Source: JBBDNV01 sp040877415 (GTDB lineage: Bacteria; Planctomycetota; Planctomycetia; Pirellulales; PALSA-1355). From it: a stretch of 23,190 nucleotides of DNA. A program made the position numbers and the translations under genes. Shown here one piece after another: positions 7,497 through 14,348 of the stretch (position 1 is its first letter; each line of letters begins with the position of its first letter). The DNA is taken from positions 1-23,190 of the forward strand of contig JBBDNV010000097.1 in NCBI GenBank assembly GCA_040877415.1. The letters are read 5' to 3'. The notes beneath the pieces were generated by a model. It had not been told where the DNA came from and made no database searches. It saw nothing but the letters and a program-made list of their open reading frames with translations.

Positions 7497-8057
7497 TTAC
7501 TTCGGTTCCAGGTTGTCGATCATTTCGAGAAAGGCTTTCTCGTTGTCGGCCACGGTCTTTTCGGGCCCGTAGAACTTGACAAAGTAGTCGCCGGCCGACT
7601 GGGTCGCGATGATCGCGCCCAGCATGCGGTACTTCGGCCGCTCGACCGCGGGCGCCGCCGGGCCGCGCTGATCCTGGAACGTGCCGGAGATGTCGACCAG
7701 GTGGACGTCCTGGCCGGCCGTTTGGGTCTTTTTCACTTTGGCGCGCTTCTCCGTGCCGGCCCCGTCGGGCTGCGTGAACTGGCCGTACCAGCGCTTGATG
7801 TTCGCATCGATGCCGCCGCTGGCGGCCATCACGGTCAGGCGTCCGTCGGCCGGGTCTCCCGTGGAGGCTGGAATGGCGAACTCGTATTCGATGATGCGGG
7901 ATTGCGGCTGTTTGCGAACCCAGTTGGCCGGGGCCACGAGCTCGAGCTTTCCGCCGGCCAGCTTCATCCTCGCGGGATTTTCCTGGGCCAAAGCCAGCGC
8001 TATCCAGCCGCACCCGAACAGCAGGCACGCCCAACTTAGCAGTTTTTGTCCCGGCAT
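7497..8057 (-). CDS. Secreted protein of unknown function upstream of the NTPase
   Basis: This gene encodes 186 residues. ATG 8057 is preferred over the open frame above it because GAGGAA lies about 10 bases upstream and a signal peptide begins there. The signal (LLSWACLLFGCGWIALALA) is cleaved probably after ALA, before QENP. The mature part is an alpha+beta domain with strands such as GGKLELVAPANWVRK, RIIEYEFAIP, GRLTVMAASGG and YRMLGAIIATQSAGDYFVKF, and a final helix DNEKAFLEMIDNLEPK. The layout resembles small exported domains related to PsbP/LpqN-like folds, but I cannot name a family with confidence. A gap of 12 bases to the NTPase gene implies co-expression. Confidence 0.8.
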   Translation of the reverse strand: MPGQKLLSWACLLFGCGWIALALAQENPARMKLAGGKLELVAPANWVRKQPQSRIIEYEFAIPASTGDPADGRLTVMAASGGIDANIKRWYGQFTQPDGAGTEKRAKVKKTQTAGQDVHLVDISGTFQDQRGPAAPAVERPKYRMLGAIIATQSAGDYFVKFYGPEKTVADNEKAFLEMIDNLEPK

Positions 8058-8147
8058 GATTGCAATTCCTCGCTTGCCATTTTGGGGTCGAACCCAGCGC
8101 GCGGCCGCGGGCCGCGTCCCCAACTTAGCCGCGCCGGGAAAGGGGCG

Positions 8148-8954
8148 TCAATTCAAAGATTCTTGGGGGGGCCGTTCTTCGGGCTTCGGACCGCCGCTCG
8201 TGCTTTGTCCCCGAAAGACCAGCACCAGCACGATTACCAGAATCACCGACGTGACCACGAGAACGGCACTGGCGATCAAACTTAAGTCATTTCTTCGCCG
8301 CCGCCGGCGCGCCACTTGGGCCAACGGCGGCATCGTCGACGACTCCTGCACTTGCGGAGCGCTCGGGGCCAGGTTTTGCACCGCGTGTCCCAACGGCAAG
8401 GGCGGCATTCCGTTGCCGGCGGCGAGTTTGCTGGTCGCGGCTAAATTGGCGGCCGGCGCGGCCGACTGGGTGAACTGCGGAAACGTGGCTTCGGCGCTGC
8501 GCCAATCGGTCCAACCGGCGCGCCACACGAGCGAGTTGGCGCCGACGCGCCCTTCGATTAACCAGTTACGCATGATGAGGGCCGATGCCGGTCCGTATTG
8601 CCCTCCGCCAACCGGCCGCACGTACCAGACGGCCCCGGGTGCTTCGTCGATGGGGTCGACAACCGTGGCAGACCGTTGCGCGCCGCCCTGATGATGCGCT
8701 TCGAGGCCGGCAGTCGCGTCAGATGCGGCCATCGCTTCCATGGCATCATCGACCAACGACTCTTCGAGCGCCACTTCGGCGTCTTGTTCGGCCCCGCCGG
8801 CCAGGCGCTCAAGCGCCCCTGGCTCGCCGAAGGCCGGGCTCTCGGCCGGCACGATCACGCGGGCCCCGCATTTGGGGCAAATTGCCTTCTTGCCGCCGAG
8901 AAAGAACTTGACGTGCAGCTTATGCCCGTTGGGGCATAAAAACTTGATGCCCAT
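8148..8954 (-). CDS. Zinc-ribbon and GYF_2 (DUF4339) protein with C-terminal membrane anchor
   Basis: This gene encodes 268 residues. The N-terminus is a small zinc-ribbon-like element (CPNGHKLHV, C7 and H11; ICPKCGARVIVP, C26 and C29). An acidic low-complexity linker follows. A GYF_2/DUF4339 domain lies at about residues 108-158: VWYVRPVGGGQYGPASA, then IEGRVGANSLVWRAGWTDW. After a Pro/Ala-rich region comes a basic run (RRRRRR, about 216-221) and one transmembrane segment (about 224-247), with a short hydrophilic tail outside. The soluble domains are therefore expected in the cytoplasm. GYF_2 domains are thought to bind peptides or membrane partners in bacteria. It starts the minus-strand run that continues with the secreted protein and the NTPase, 90 bases downstream. 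Confidence 0.88.
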   Translation of the reverse strand: MGIKFLCPNGHKLHVKFFLGGKKAICPKCGARVIVPAESPAFGEPGALERLAGGAEQDAEVALEESLVDDAMEAMAASDATAGLEAHHQGGAQRSATVVDPIDEAPGAVWYVRPVGGGQYGPASALIMRNWLIEGRVGANSLVWRAGWTDWRSAEATFPQFTQSAAPAANLAATSKLAAGNGMPPLPLGHAVQNLAPSAPQVQESSTMPPLAQVARRRRRRNDLSLIASAVLVVTSVILVIVLVLVFRGQSTSGGPKPEERPPQESLN

Positions 8955-9055
8955 CGTGTTTCCGATGCCACTTTGCGCGCTCCAGGTGGCGACCCGCGCG
9001 GTCTCGGCGCTACCTGGGCACAGCCGTCCGATATGCCAACGCCCCGGATGGGTTT

Positions 9056-9061
9056 ATTATA
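9056..9061 (-). promoter_or_regulatory. Candidate -10 box for the GYF/NTPase gene run
   Basis: A perfect TATAAT reads on the minus strand at 9061-9056, in a short AT-rich patch. No good -35 lies at the usual distance (CTTCCC at 17 bases). Transcription would start near 9049, about 95 bases before the GYF start codon. Confidence 0.4.
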
Positions 9062-9288
9062 CTTTCGTCGAGCGTCTTGGGAAGTTTTCGGCCCGCAACC
9101 GTAGTGCTGACGGAGAGCCGATTTGCGGCAAGTCGCGGCGCTCCCTTGCCCGGCCTCGGCGCTACGGCCGGAAAGCAGGCCGCACGCCCGCCGTAAACCA
9201 TGCGTGCAAACGATCGGCCCGTGGCCGCGAATCACGTGAAAAGTGGCACATCCGGCGCTACTTCCGGCTTCCCAAGGCCGCTGGGCCA

Positions 9289-9318
9289 TTGGACACAGTC
9301 AAAAAAATGCGCTATTTT
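9289..9318 (+). promoter_or_regulatory. Weak candidate promoter of the ClpP-like gene
   Basis: TTGGAC (9289-9294), an 18-base spacer containing an A7 run, and TATTTT (9313-9318) could act as -35/-10. The leader to ATG 9430 would be about 105 bases. An inverted repeat GGAAC...GTTCC lies just after it (9324-9339). Confidence 0.3.
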
Positions 9319-9429
9319 TGCACCGGAACTTGATTGTTCCTGAGGTCCAGTCAAACTACAGGCTGAGTCCCCGATCCTGCACGGGACCGGGTTTTCCAGC
9401 GTACGCCAGGCGCGAGAGGCGTGCCACCG

Positions 9430-10050
9430 ATGCAGCACCGCGATGAGGAAGGTCCCTTGGAACTAGCGCTGGTCGGCGATCTGACCGACAATGAACTCGA
9501 ATTGACCGATAAGTTGCTGTCCGTCGAGCCCGGTGGGCAGTGCACCATGTACATCGACTCGCCCGGCGGAAGTCCGTACTGCGCCGTGTCGTTGATGACG
9601 GTGATTCTGTTGCGCAGCCTGCGCGTGACGGGCATCGTCACCGGCGAATGTTCCTCGGCGGCGCTGTGGCCGTTTGCCGCCTGCACGCGCCGCTTCGTGA
9701 CGCCGTACAGCGTGCTGCTGTTTCATCCGATGAAATGGCAGAGCGAAGAACACGTGGGTCTGGCCGAGGCCGCCGAATGGGCGCGCCACTTTGGCAACCT
9801 GGAAGACGACATGGATTCGCTCCTGGCCGAGCTGATGGGCCTGTCGCCGGCGGAGATGGAAAAGTGGATCAAGCCGGGGCGCTACGTGTCGGGACGAGAA
9901 TTGGCCGACGCGGGACTCGCCGAGCTGATGGACCTGCACAAGATCAAGACGTTTCAACCCGCGGGCACGGGCGCTGCGCCCCGTCGCCGCAAGCGCATGG
10001 GCATTGCCACCGGTTCCGAGGCGTCGCGGCCGGCCGCCCAACGCCGGTAG
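9430..10050 (+). CDS. ClpP-like serine peptidase family protein with a basic C-terminal tail
   Basis: This gene encodes 206 residues. ATG 9430 is chosen because GAGAGG lies about 10 bases upstream; a GTG at 9421 is too close to that site. The ClpP/crotonase fold is evident: MYIDSPGGSPYCAVSLM (as YINSPGG in ClpP), the nucleophile segment GECSSAALWPFAA (S76 aligned with the ClpP catalytic Ser) and VLLFHPM (H99 aligned with the catalytic His). The third residue appears lost: ClpP has R-D-x-F-M-S-A, whereas here the stretch reads KPGRYVSGRELADAG, putting G150 at the Asp position. The C-terminal tail (PRRRKRMGIATGSEASRPAAQRR) is basic and not found in housekeeping ClpP. It stands alone; no ClpX/ClpA gene is near. 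It may be a specialised or weakly active paralogue. Confidence 0.88.
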   Translation: MQHRDEEGPLELALVGDLTDNELELTDKLLSVEPGGQCTMYIDSPGGSPYCAVSLMTVILLRSLRVTGIVTGECSSAALWPFAACTRRFVTPYSVLLFHPMKWQSEEHVGLAEAAEWARHFGNLEDDMDSLLAELMGLSPAEMEKWIKPGRYVSGRELADAGLAELMDLHKIKTFQPAGTGAAPRRRKRMGIATGSEASRPAAQRR

Positions 10051-10060
10051 AATAACCGGC
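10043..10060 (+). other. Small hairpin over the stop codon of the ClpP-like gene
   Basis: GCCGGT (10043-10048) and ACCGGC (10055-10060) form a 6-bp stem with loop AGAATA. The stop TAG (10048-10050) starts inside the stem. No U tract follows, so a terminator role is doubtful. Confidence 0.3.
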
Positions 10061-10178
10061 CTCCGTGCGGCGGGGTGTCATGCCCACGATTGCGTGAAAA
10101 CGCGCGGGAAGACACAGAAAGCATGCTCGCGCAAACGTGAGTTTGGCACCCAGACGACCCCGGAGCGCCGGCGAACGT

Positions 10179-11150
10179 CTAACTGCGATACTTCTCGTGG
10201 CAATTGCTGCACGCTTTGCCCAATTCCCCCGCGGCCTGCCGCGCTTGCTCGTAGTTTTTCTCTTTCGCGGCGTCGCGCACCGACAGCGCCTGGGCTTGCA
10301 TCGCCCGGGCATATTCGAGATAGGTTTCGTCGTCGGCGAATTCGAAACCCTCTCGCGTAATCACCTCGGCAAGCGCCGCGATCATTTGGGCTTCGTGGGC
10401 CAGCGTGTCGGCGTGGCGCTCAAATTCGCGCGCGTTTGCCGTCAGCGGAGCGATGCTTTGCTGTTGGGCCCGTTCCAAACGCTTCATGAGCGGCGCGCGA
10501 TCGGCCACCTTCGACCAGGCCGCGTCGGCCGCCGCTTCGCTCAGTTGGATCGAGCCGCCGCGCACCAGGGTCTGCAGGTCTTCGGACCGCGATTTCGCTT
10601 CGTTGTAGGAACCGTCGGTGCCGACCTTGCAGTTGAATCCGGCCCGGGACACCAGATCGCGCACGGCCGCCGCGTCGCGCTGCCAGCGGATGTGGCCGTC
10701 GTATTCGGCCGCGATCGCGAACATCACCGCCAGCACGCTCAGGTTGCCGCGCGCCTGCTGATAGTCGCCACCCTTGAACCGGGTCGGGTTCTGCACCATT
10801 TCCGCCAGCTTGATTTGCTGCGTCTTGATTTCGTCCTCGACGACTTCAGCGGCGATCCATTTCGACCAGCCCCGGCTCGCCGCCGACGGAGTTGGGCTTT
10901 TCGTGTCCGCCGGCGTAGCGGCAAGGGGTTCGGGGGTCGCCGGTGCCGGACGAGGTCCGACCAGTTTTTCGCGCGCATTGGGAAAGAAGGCGTCCCGGAT
11001 GCTATTGCTGAACTTCGGCGGTCGAGCGCGCCGGGGCGGTCCGGCGGCGTCGATTGGGCCAACCAGCAGGCCGGCGATCGCCAGCGACGCCCAAAGCGCA
11101 AGCATCGGCCGAGAGAAGAGGGCACGGGGTTGAAGTTGGCTGGGGCGCAT
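10179..11150 (-). CDS. Exported cytochrome c'-like protein with C-terminal CXXCH heme site
   Basis: This gene encodes 323 residues. ATG 11150 is chosen because a candidate -10 box ends exactly six bases before it and a signal/anchor segment follows (PMLALWASLAIAGLLVG). A Pro/Ala-rich spacer leads to a helical domain. The C-terminus ends in CSNCHEKYRS (C314, C317, H318), the covalent heme motif in the position typical of cytochrome c' proteins (CxxCHxxYR at the very end of a four-helix bundle). Helices rich in Glu, Lys and Ala before it (EFERHADTLAHEAQMIAALAE; YLEYARAMQAQALSVRDAAK) fit that fold. Two repeats of the helical unit may be present. It should sit outside the cytoplasmic membrane. 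It is divergent from ApbE, another envelope redox gene. Confidence 0.88.
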   Translation of the reverse strand: MRPSQLQPRALFSRPMLALWASLAIAGLLVGPIDAAGPPRRARPPKFSNSIRDAFFPNAREKLVGPRPAPATPEPLAATPADTKSPTPSAASRGWSKWIAAEVVEDEIKTQQIKLAEMVQNPTRFKGGDYQQARGNLSVLAVMFAIAAEYDGHIRWQRDAAAVRDLVSRAGFNCKVGTDGSYNEAKSRSEDLQTLVRGGSIQLSEAAADAAWSKVADRAPLMKRLERAQQQSIAPLTANAREFERHADTLAHEAQMIAALAEVITREGFEFADDETYLEYARAMQAQALSVRDAAKEKNYEQARQAAGELGKACSNCHEKYRS

Positions 11151-11156
11151 TTCTCG

Positions 11157-11185
11157 ATTATCCCGTCGCGTCGGGCCGCTCGCAA
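11157..11185 (-). promoter_or_regulatory. Candidate leaderless promoter of the cytochrome gene
   Basis: On the minus strand TTGCGA (11185-11180), a 17-base spacer and GATAAT (11162-11157) are followed by six bases and then the ATG at 11150-11148. The expected transcription start falls on the A of the start codon. There is no ribosome site. Confidence 0.5.
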
Positions 11186-11224
11186 CTCGCGTTTCATCGC
11201 GCGGCACGGCGACGTGCGCGAGCG

Positions 11225-11251
11225 TTGGCCGGACGCCCTCGAAGGTATAAT
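11225..11251 (+). promoter_or_regulatory. Candidate leaderless promoter of apbE
   Basis: A perfect TATAAT (11246-11251) is followed by six bases and then ATG 11258. TTGGCC (11225-11230) lies 15 bases before it as a possible, slightly short-spaced -35. The expected start of the transcript is the start codon itself, and no ribosome site is present. Confidence 0.5.
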
Positions 11252-11257
11252 TCGACT

Positions 11258-12349
11258 ATGAGCGCTGCGCCCCGCGCCACCCGCCGTGAGTTCCTGCAAG
11301 GCAAAGCCGCCGCCCGCGCCTTGGCGCAATTCGACATCGGCGCGCCCCACGGCGCGAAGCTGCCCGAGCCGACTGCCGATTGCTGCCTGTTGCGCTTGAG
11401 TCGCCGGGCCATGGCGTGCACGTTCGAAGTGTTTGTCAATGTCGGACAGCAAGAACACGCCACCGAGGCCGCTTTGGCCGCGCTCGATCTGGTGGACCGG
11501 CTGGAGGATCAACTCTCGGTCTTCCGCGCGCACAGCGAAGTCAGCCGGCTGAACCGCGCCGCCGCCGCCGGTCCCGTCGAGGTCGAACCGCAATTGTTCG
11601 CGCTGTTGGCCCGCGCCGTCGAAATCCACCGCGAAACCGAGGGCGCTTTCGACGTCACCGCGGGGCGGCTCTCAAGCGTGTGGGGATTTACGCGCCGCAG
11701 CGGAAAGATGCCCACGATCGAAGAACTCGACGGGGCCCGGGCATCGATCGGCAGCCAACACCTCAAACTCGATCGAGCGACGCGCGCCGTCCGTTTCGGC
11801 CGGCCGGGGCTCCAAATCAACCTCGGCAGCGTCGGCAAAGGCTACGCGCTGGATCGCGCGGCGGAACTATTGGCGGCCGAGGGCATCGACGACTTTCTAT
11901 TGCACGGCGGCAGCAGCAGCGTGCTGGCGCGCGGCACACCCGGTTTACGCGCGAACGAGCAAGGTTGGCTCGTCGGCGTGCGCAACCCACTCGATCCCGA
12001 GCGGCGAATTGGCCAACTGCGGCTGGCCGATCGCGCGCTGGCCACGTCGGGGTCGGGCACGCAGTTCTTCGTGCACGAAGGTCGCCGATACGGGCACATC
12101 CTCGATCCGCGCAGCGGCTGGCCCGCCGAAGGCGTGTTGTCGGTAAGCGTGCTGGCGCCGTCGGCCGCCGAGGCCGACGCGCTGGCAACCGCGTTTTTCG
12201 TCATGGGCCCGCAAGCCGCCGCGGAATTTTGCCGAAATCATAACGGCGTGGCCGCAGTCATGCTTTGCCCGGGCCAACGCGAAGGGGGCATCGAGACGCA
12301 CCGGCTCAGCCTCGACCCGCGCGATTGGACCGACCTGGGCCAAACGTGA
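11258..12349 (+). CDS. apbE: FAD:protein FMN transferase (ApbE family)
   Basis: This gene encodes 363 residues. ApbE proteins use FAD and Mg2+ to attach FMN covalently to a Ser or Thr of exported electron-transfer proteins. Family segments are seen in order: AMACTFEVFV (51-60), DRLEDQLSVFRAHSEVSRLN (80-99), FDVTAGRLSSVWGF (131-144), INLGSVGKGYALDRA (187-201), DFLLHGGSSSVLARG (212-226), SGSGTQFFV (264-272), HILDPRSGWPA (280-290) and DALATAFFVMG (307-317). The N-terminus has a Tat-like TRREFLQGKAAA but no hydrophobic stretch after it, so export by Tat is uncertain. ATG 11258 is supported by a TATAAT box six bases upstream; the frame is open further up but with no family similarity. No obvious flavinylation target is in the window. 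Confidence 0.95.
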   Translation: MSAAPRATRREFLQGKAAARALAQFDIGAPHGAKLPEPTADCCLLRLSRRAMACTFEVFVNVGQQEHATEAALAALDLVDRLEDQLSVFRAHSEVSRLNRAAAAGPVEVEPQLFALLARAVEIHRETEGAFDVTAGRLSSVWGFTRRSGKMPTIEELDGARASIGSQHLKLDRATRAVRFGRPGLQINLGSVGKGYALDRAAELLAAEGIDDFLLHGGSSSVLARGTPGLRANEQGWLVGVRNPLDPERRIGQLRLADRALATSGSGTQFFVHEGRRYGHILDPRSGWPAEGVLSVSVLAPSAAEADALATAFFVMGPQAAAEFCRNHNGVAAVMLCPGQREGGIETHRLSLDPRDWTDLGQT

Positions 12350-12440
12350 AGCGGTTTGCGGCGTCCGCGGCCGTCCCATGACGACCAACCGATCGGTGTC
12401 CTAGTTTTTCAATAACCTCTTGGTTGCCCAGTTTGACGTA

Positions 12441-12468
12441 TTCCAGGGCGGGGCAGTGCCGCTAGAAT
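12441..12468 (+). promoter_or_regulatory. Weak candidate promoter of the DedA gene
   Basis: TTCCAG (12441-12446), a 16-base spacer and TAGAAT (12463-12468) could be -35/-10. A start near 12475 would lie downstream of the first in-frame start codons and so supports the later TTG at 12516. Confidence 0.3.
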
Positions 12469-12515
12469 TGCGCTGGGTTTTGGCAGTCTCGATTCGCCAG
12501 CCAAGGCGGGAAACT

Positions 12516-13175
12516 TTGTTCGACTTACCGCTCGACCACATATCGTACCTGGGGATTATCCTCATCCTGGTCCTGACCGGCACGGGCCTGCCGGTACCCG
12601 AAGAGGTGCCGATCATCGCGGCCGGAATCGCCAGCTCGGTGGGCACGCTCAGTCCGTGGTGGGCGTTCGTTTCGTGTCTGTTGGGGGCCCTGGGCGGCGA
12701 CGCGGTTCTTTACGCCATCGGCTATCACTTTGGTCATTCGCTGGTGACCAGGCACCCGCGCTTTGCGCATCTTTTGCACGCCGAGCGCGAGGCGAAGATC
12801 GAGCAGATGATCCGCCGGCACGAAGTGAAAGTATTTTTCCTGTCGCGCTTCATGGTTGGAGTCCGGGCGCCGGTGTATTTGGCGGCCGGCGTGCTGCGGA
12901 TCCCGTTTCACCGCTTCCTGCTCATCGACGCGTTTTGTGCCACGACGGTCGTGGGCCTGTTTTTTTGGCTCAGCTACGCCTACGGCGACCGCTTGACCAG
13001 CCTGCTCCGGCAATCTGAAATATGGTTGACGGTCACTGTGGCGCTGGTGTTGTGCGGAGCGGTGTGTTTCTATCTCTGGAAGCGCCGCCGCCGCAACGGC
13101 GCCACAACGCCCGAACCCCAAGACGCCGCGCGTGAACCTTGCGCGGTCGGCGCCGAGGGCGCCAAAGAGTTGTAA
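12516..13175 (+). CDS. DedA-family (SNARE-associated/VTT) membrane protein
   Basis: This gene encodes 219 residues from TTG 12516, a length typical of DedA proteins. The frame is open to 12420, but the extra residues have no DedA match. A weak AAGG lies about 9 bases before the TTG. Signature segments are TGTGLPVPEEVPIIAAG (re-entrant region), LGALGGDAVLYAIGYHFG (GxxxGD-like) and FFLSRFMVGVRAPVYLAAG, with the conserved Arg residues and the following glycine. Further membrane helices lie at the C-terminus (FCATTVVGLFFWLSYAYG; WLTVTVALVLCGAVCFYLW), then a basic cytoplasmic tail. Members act as flippases for undecaprenyl phosphate or phospholipids in other bacteria; the substrate here is not determined. 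The secreted HEAT-like gene follows after 84 bases and may share its transcript. Confidence 0.92.
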   Translation: MFDLPLDHISYLGIILILVLTGTGLPVPEEVPIIAAGIASSVGTLSPWWAFVSCLLGALGGDAVLYAIGYHFGHSLVTRHPRFAHLLHAEREAKIEQMIRRHEVKVFFLSRFMVGVRAPVYLAAGVLRIPFHRFLLIDAFCATTVVGLFFWLSYAYGDRLTSLLRQSEIWLTVTVALVLCGAVCFYLWKRRRRNGATTPEPQDAAREPCAVGAEGAKEL

Positions 13176-13259
13176 CGAAACGACGCACCTGACCCCACGA
13201 CGGCTGCGCCAGGCGGCACGTTGCTGCCGCCTGCGTCTCAGCCCGACAGGCGCACACCA

Positions 13260-14348
13260 ATGCGGCGGCGCGCGACAATTTGTGTGGCTTGCGCACTGGC
13301 GTGCGCGGCGACCGCTCTGGCGCAAGGGCCCGGGCCGCCCTTCGTGCCAACCCCGAAAAACGCCGAGCGGCTCCGCTGGCTCAATTACAAGATGGTCGCG
13401 GGGCGCCTGGTGGCCGCCAGCACGTATCCGGCCGGCATGAACATCTCGTTCGGCCCGAAGGTCATCGGCGGGCGGCTGCACGAGCATTTGCAGATTCTGA
13501 TCCTCGAGGACCGGGCCAGCGTGCGATACGAGTTGGAGGGCGACGGCCAGGAGCTTTCGATCGTGCTGGCTGAAGACGGCGAGTTTTCCATTCGCCGCAC
13601 GCGCGATGAGCCCAAGTTCGCGATGCTCTTCTCGCAGCCGCCCGGCGAGCCGCTTTCGCTTTCCGTCATCGACCGAGGCGTCCAGCGGCGCCTCGAAGGC
13701 GACAGCTTCTGGCACCTGTACATCGCCGAGCCCGAAGCGGTCCGCCGCCACTTGATCCCGTATCTCGAGCTTTTGCGCCCCAGTTGGCAGTTGGCCGCCA
13801 CCGCTCGGGCCATCGAGGAGGCGCTCGTCGAGCGTGCGCAGAAGCCGCGTCCGCTCGACACCGATCGGTGGGCCCGGCTCGTCGACGAGCTGGCCAGCCC
13901 CAAATTCTCCAAGCGGCAGAGCGCCCAGCGCGAGTTGTTTGCGATGGGACAGATCATCCTGCCCTTTTTGGAGGGTCTGGACCCGGGTGAACTCGACCGA
14001 GAACAGGCCGCGCGCATTAGCGCGCTCGTCGCGGAGCTATCGGTCGATTACGAAGACACCACCGACCGCATCGCCACCTGGCTCGTGGGGGACCGGCAGA
14101 ATTGGCTGTCGCTGCTCGGCCGCGGCGAGGAGGTGAAGCGGCGGGTGGCCGCCAAACAACTCGAGGTCATCACGGGCCGCCCGATCGCATTCGACCCGTC
14201 GGCCGACGAAACCACCCGGCAAGCGCAACTCGAGAAGCTGCGAGCGCGCTTTACGAGCTCCGGGGACAAAGCCCCGCGTCCAGCCCACGGAGCCAACGAT
14301 GCCAATAAGAACGCCTCGTCAGTCCCACCACCAGGCATCGAGCGGTAG
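13260..14348 (+). CDS. Secreted protein of unknown function with a HEAT-like segment
   Basis: This gene encodes 362 residues. ATG 13260 is preferred to earlier in-frame codons because a Sec signal starts there (RRRATICVACALACAATALA, cleavage expected before QGPG). The first half is beta-rich (LNYKMVAGRLVAASTYPAG; DRASVRYELEGDGQELSIVL). The second half has a helical stretch (WARLVDELASPKFSKRQSAQ, then a helix ending LPFLEGLDPG, then AARISALVAEL) like the HEAT-type units common in planctomycete exported proteins. The last 30 or so residues are polar and look disordered. The end of the gene overlaps the convergent DUF1598-like gene by 30 bp. No catalytic motif seen; function unknown. Confidence 0.8.
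   Translation: MRRRATICVACALACAATALAQGPGPPFVPTPKNAERLRWLNYKMVAGRLVAASTYPAGMNISFGPKVIGGRLHEHLQILILEDRASVRYELEGDGQELSIVLAEDGEFSIRRTRDEPKFAMLFSQPPGEPLSLSVIDRGVQRRLEGDSFWHLYIAEPEAVRRHLIPYLELLRPSWQLAATARAIEEALVERAQKPRPLDTDRWARLVDELASPKFSKRQSAQRELFAMGQIILPFLEGLDPGELDREQAARISALVAELSVDYEDTTDRIATWLVGDRQNWLSLLGRGEEVKRRVAAKQLEVITGRPIAFDPSADETTRQAQLEKLRARFTSSGDKAPRPAHGANDANKNASSVPPPGIER

Larger units (their letters stand above)
8955..9429. other. Gene-free divergent region between the GYF protein and the ClpP-like gene
   Basis: About 475 bases. On the left it holds a perfect minus-strand -10 box for the GYF gene; on the right a weak plus-strand promoter and ribosome site for the ClpP-like gene. Between 9085 and 9285 I see no gene with family features, no tRNA fold and no repeat array. 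Confidence 0.6.

Noticed and set aside
6577..8034. Minus-strand open frame of 485 codons in another frame across the NTPase and secreted protein genes
   Set aside because: The other frame carries Walker A, Walker B, a signal peptide and ribosome sites. This one is Arg/Gly/Ala-rich with no domain.
12350..12400. Terminator after apbE
   Set aside because: Only short imperfect G+C stems are present without a following U tract in register.
12525..13751. Minus-strand open frame of 408 codons opposite DedA and the HEAT-like gene
   Set aside because: DedA motifs are clear on the plus strand; the antisense product is low-complexity and spans two unrelated genes.
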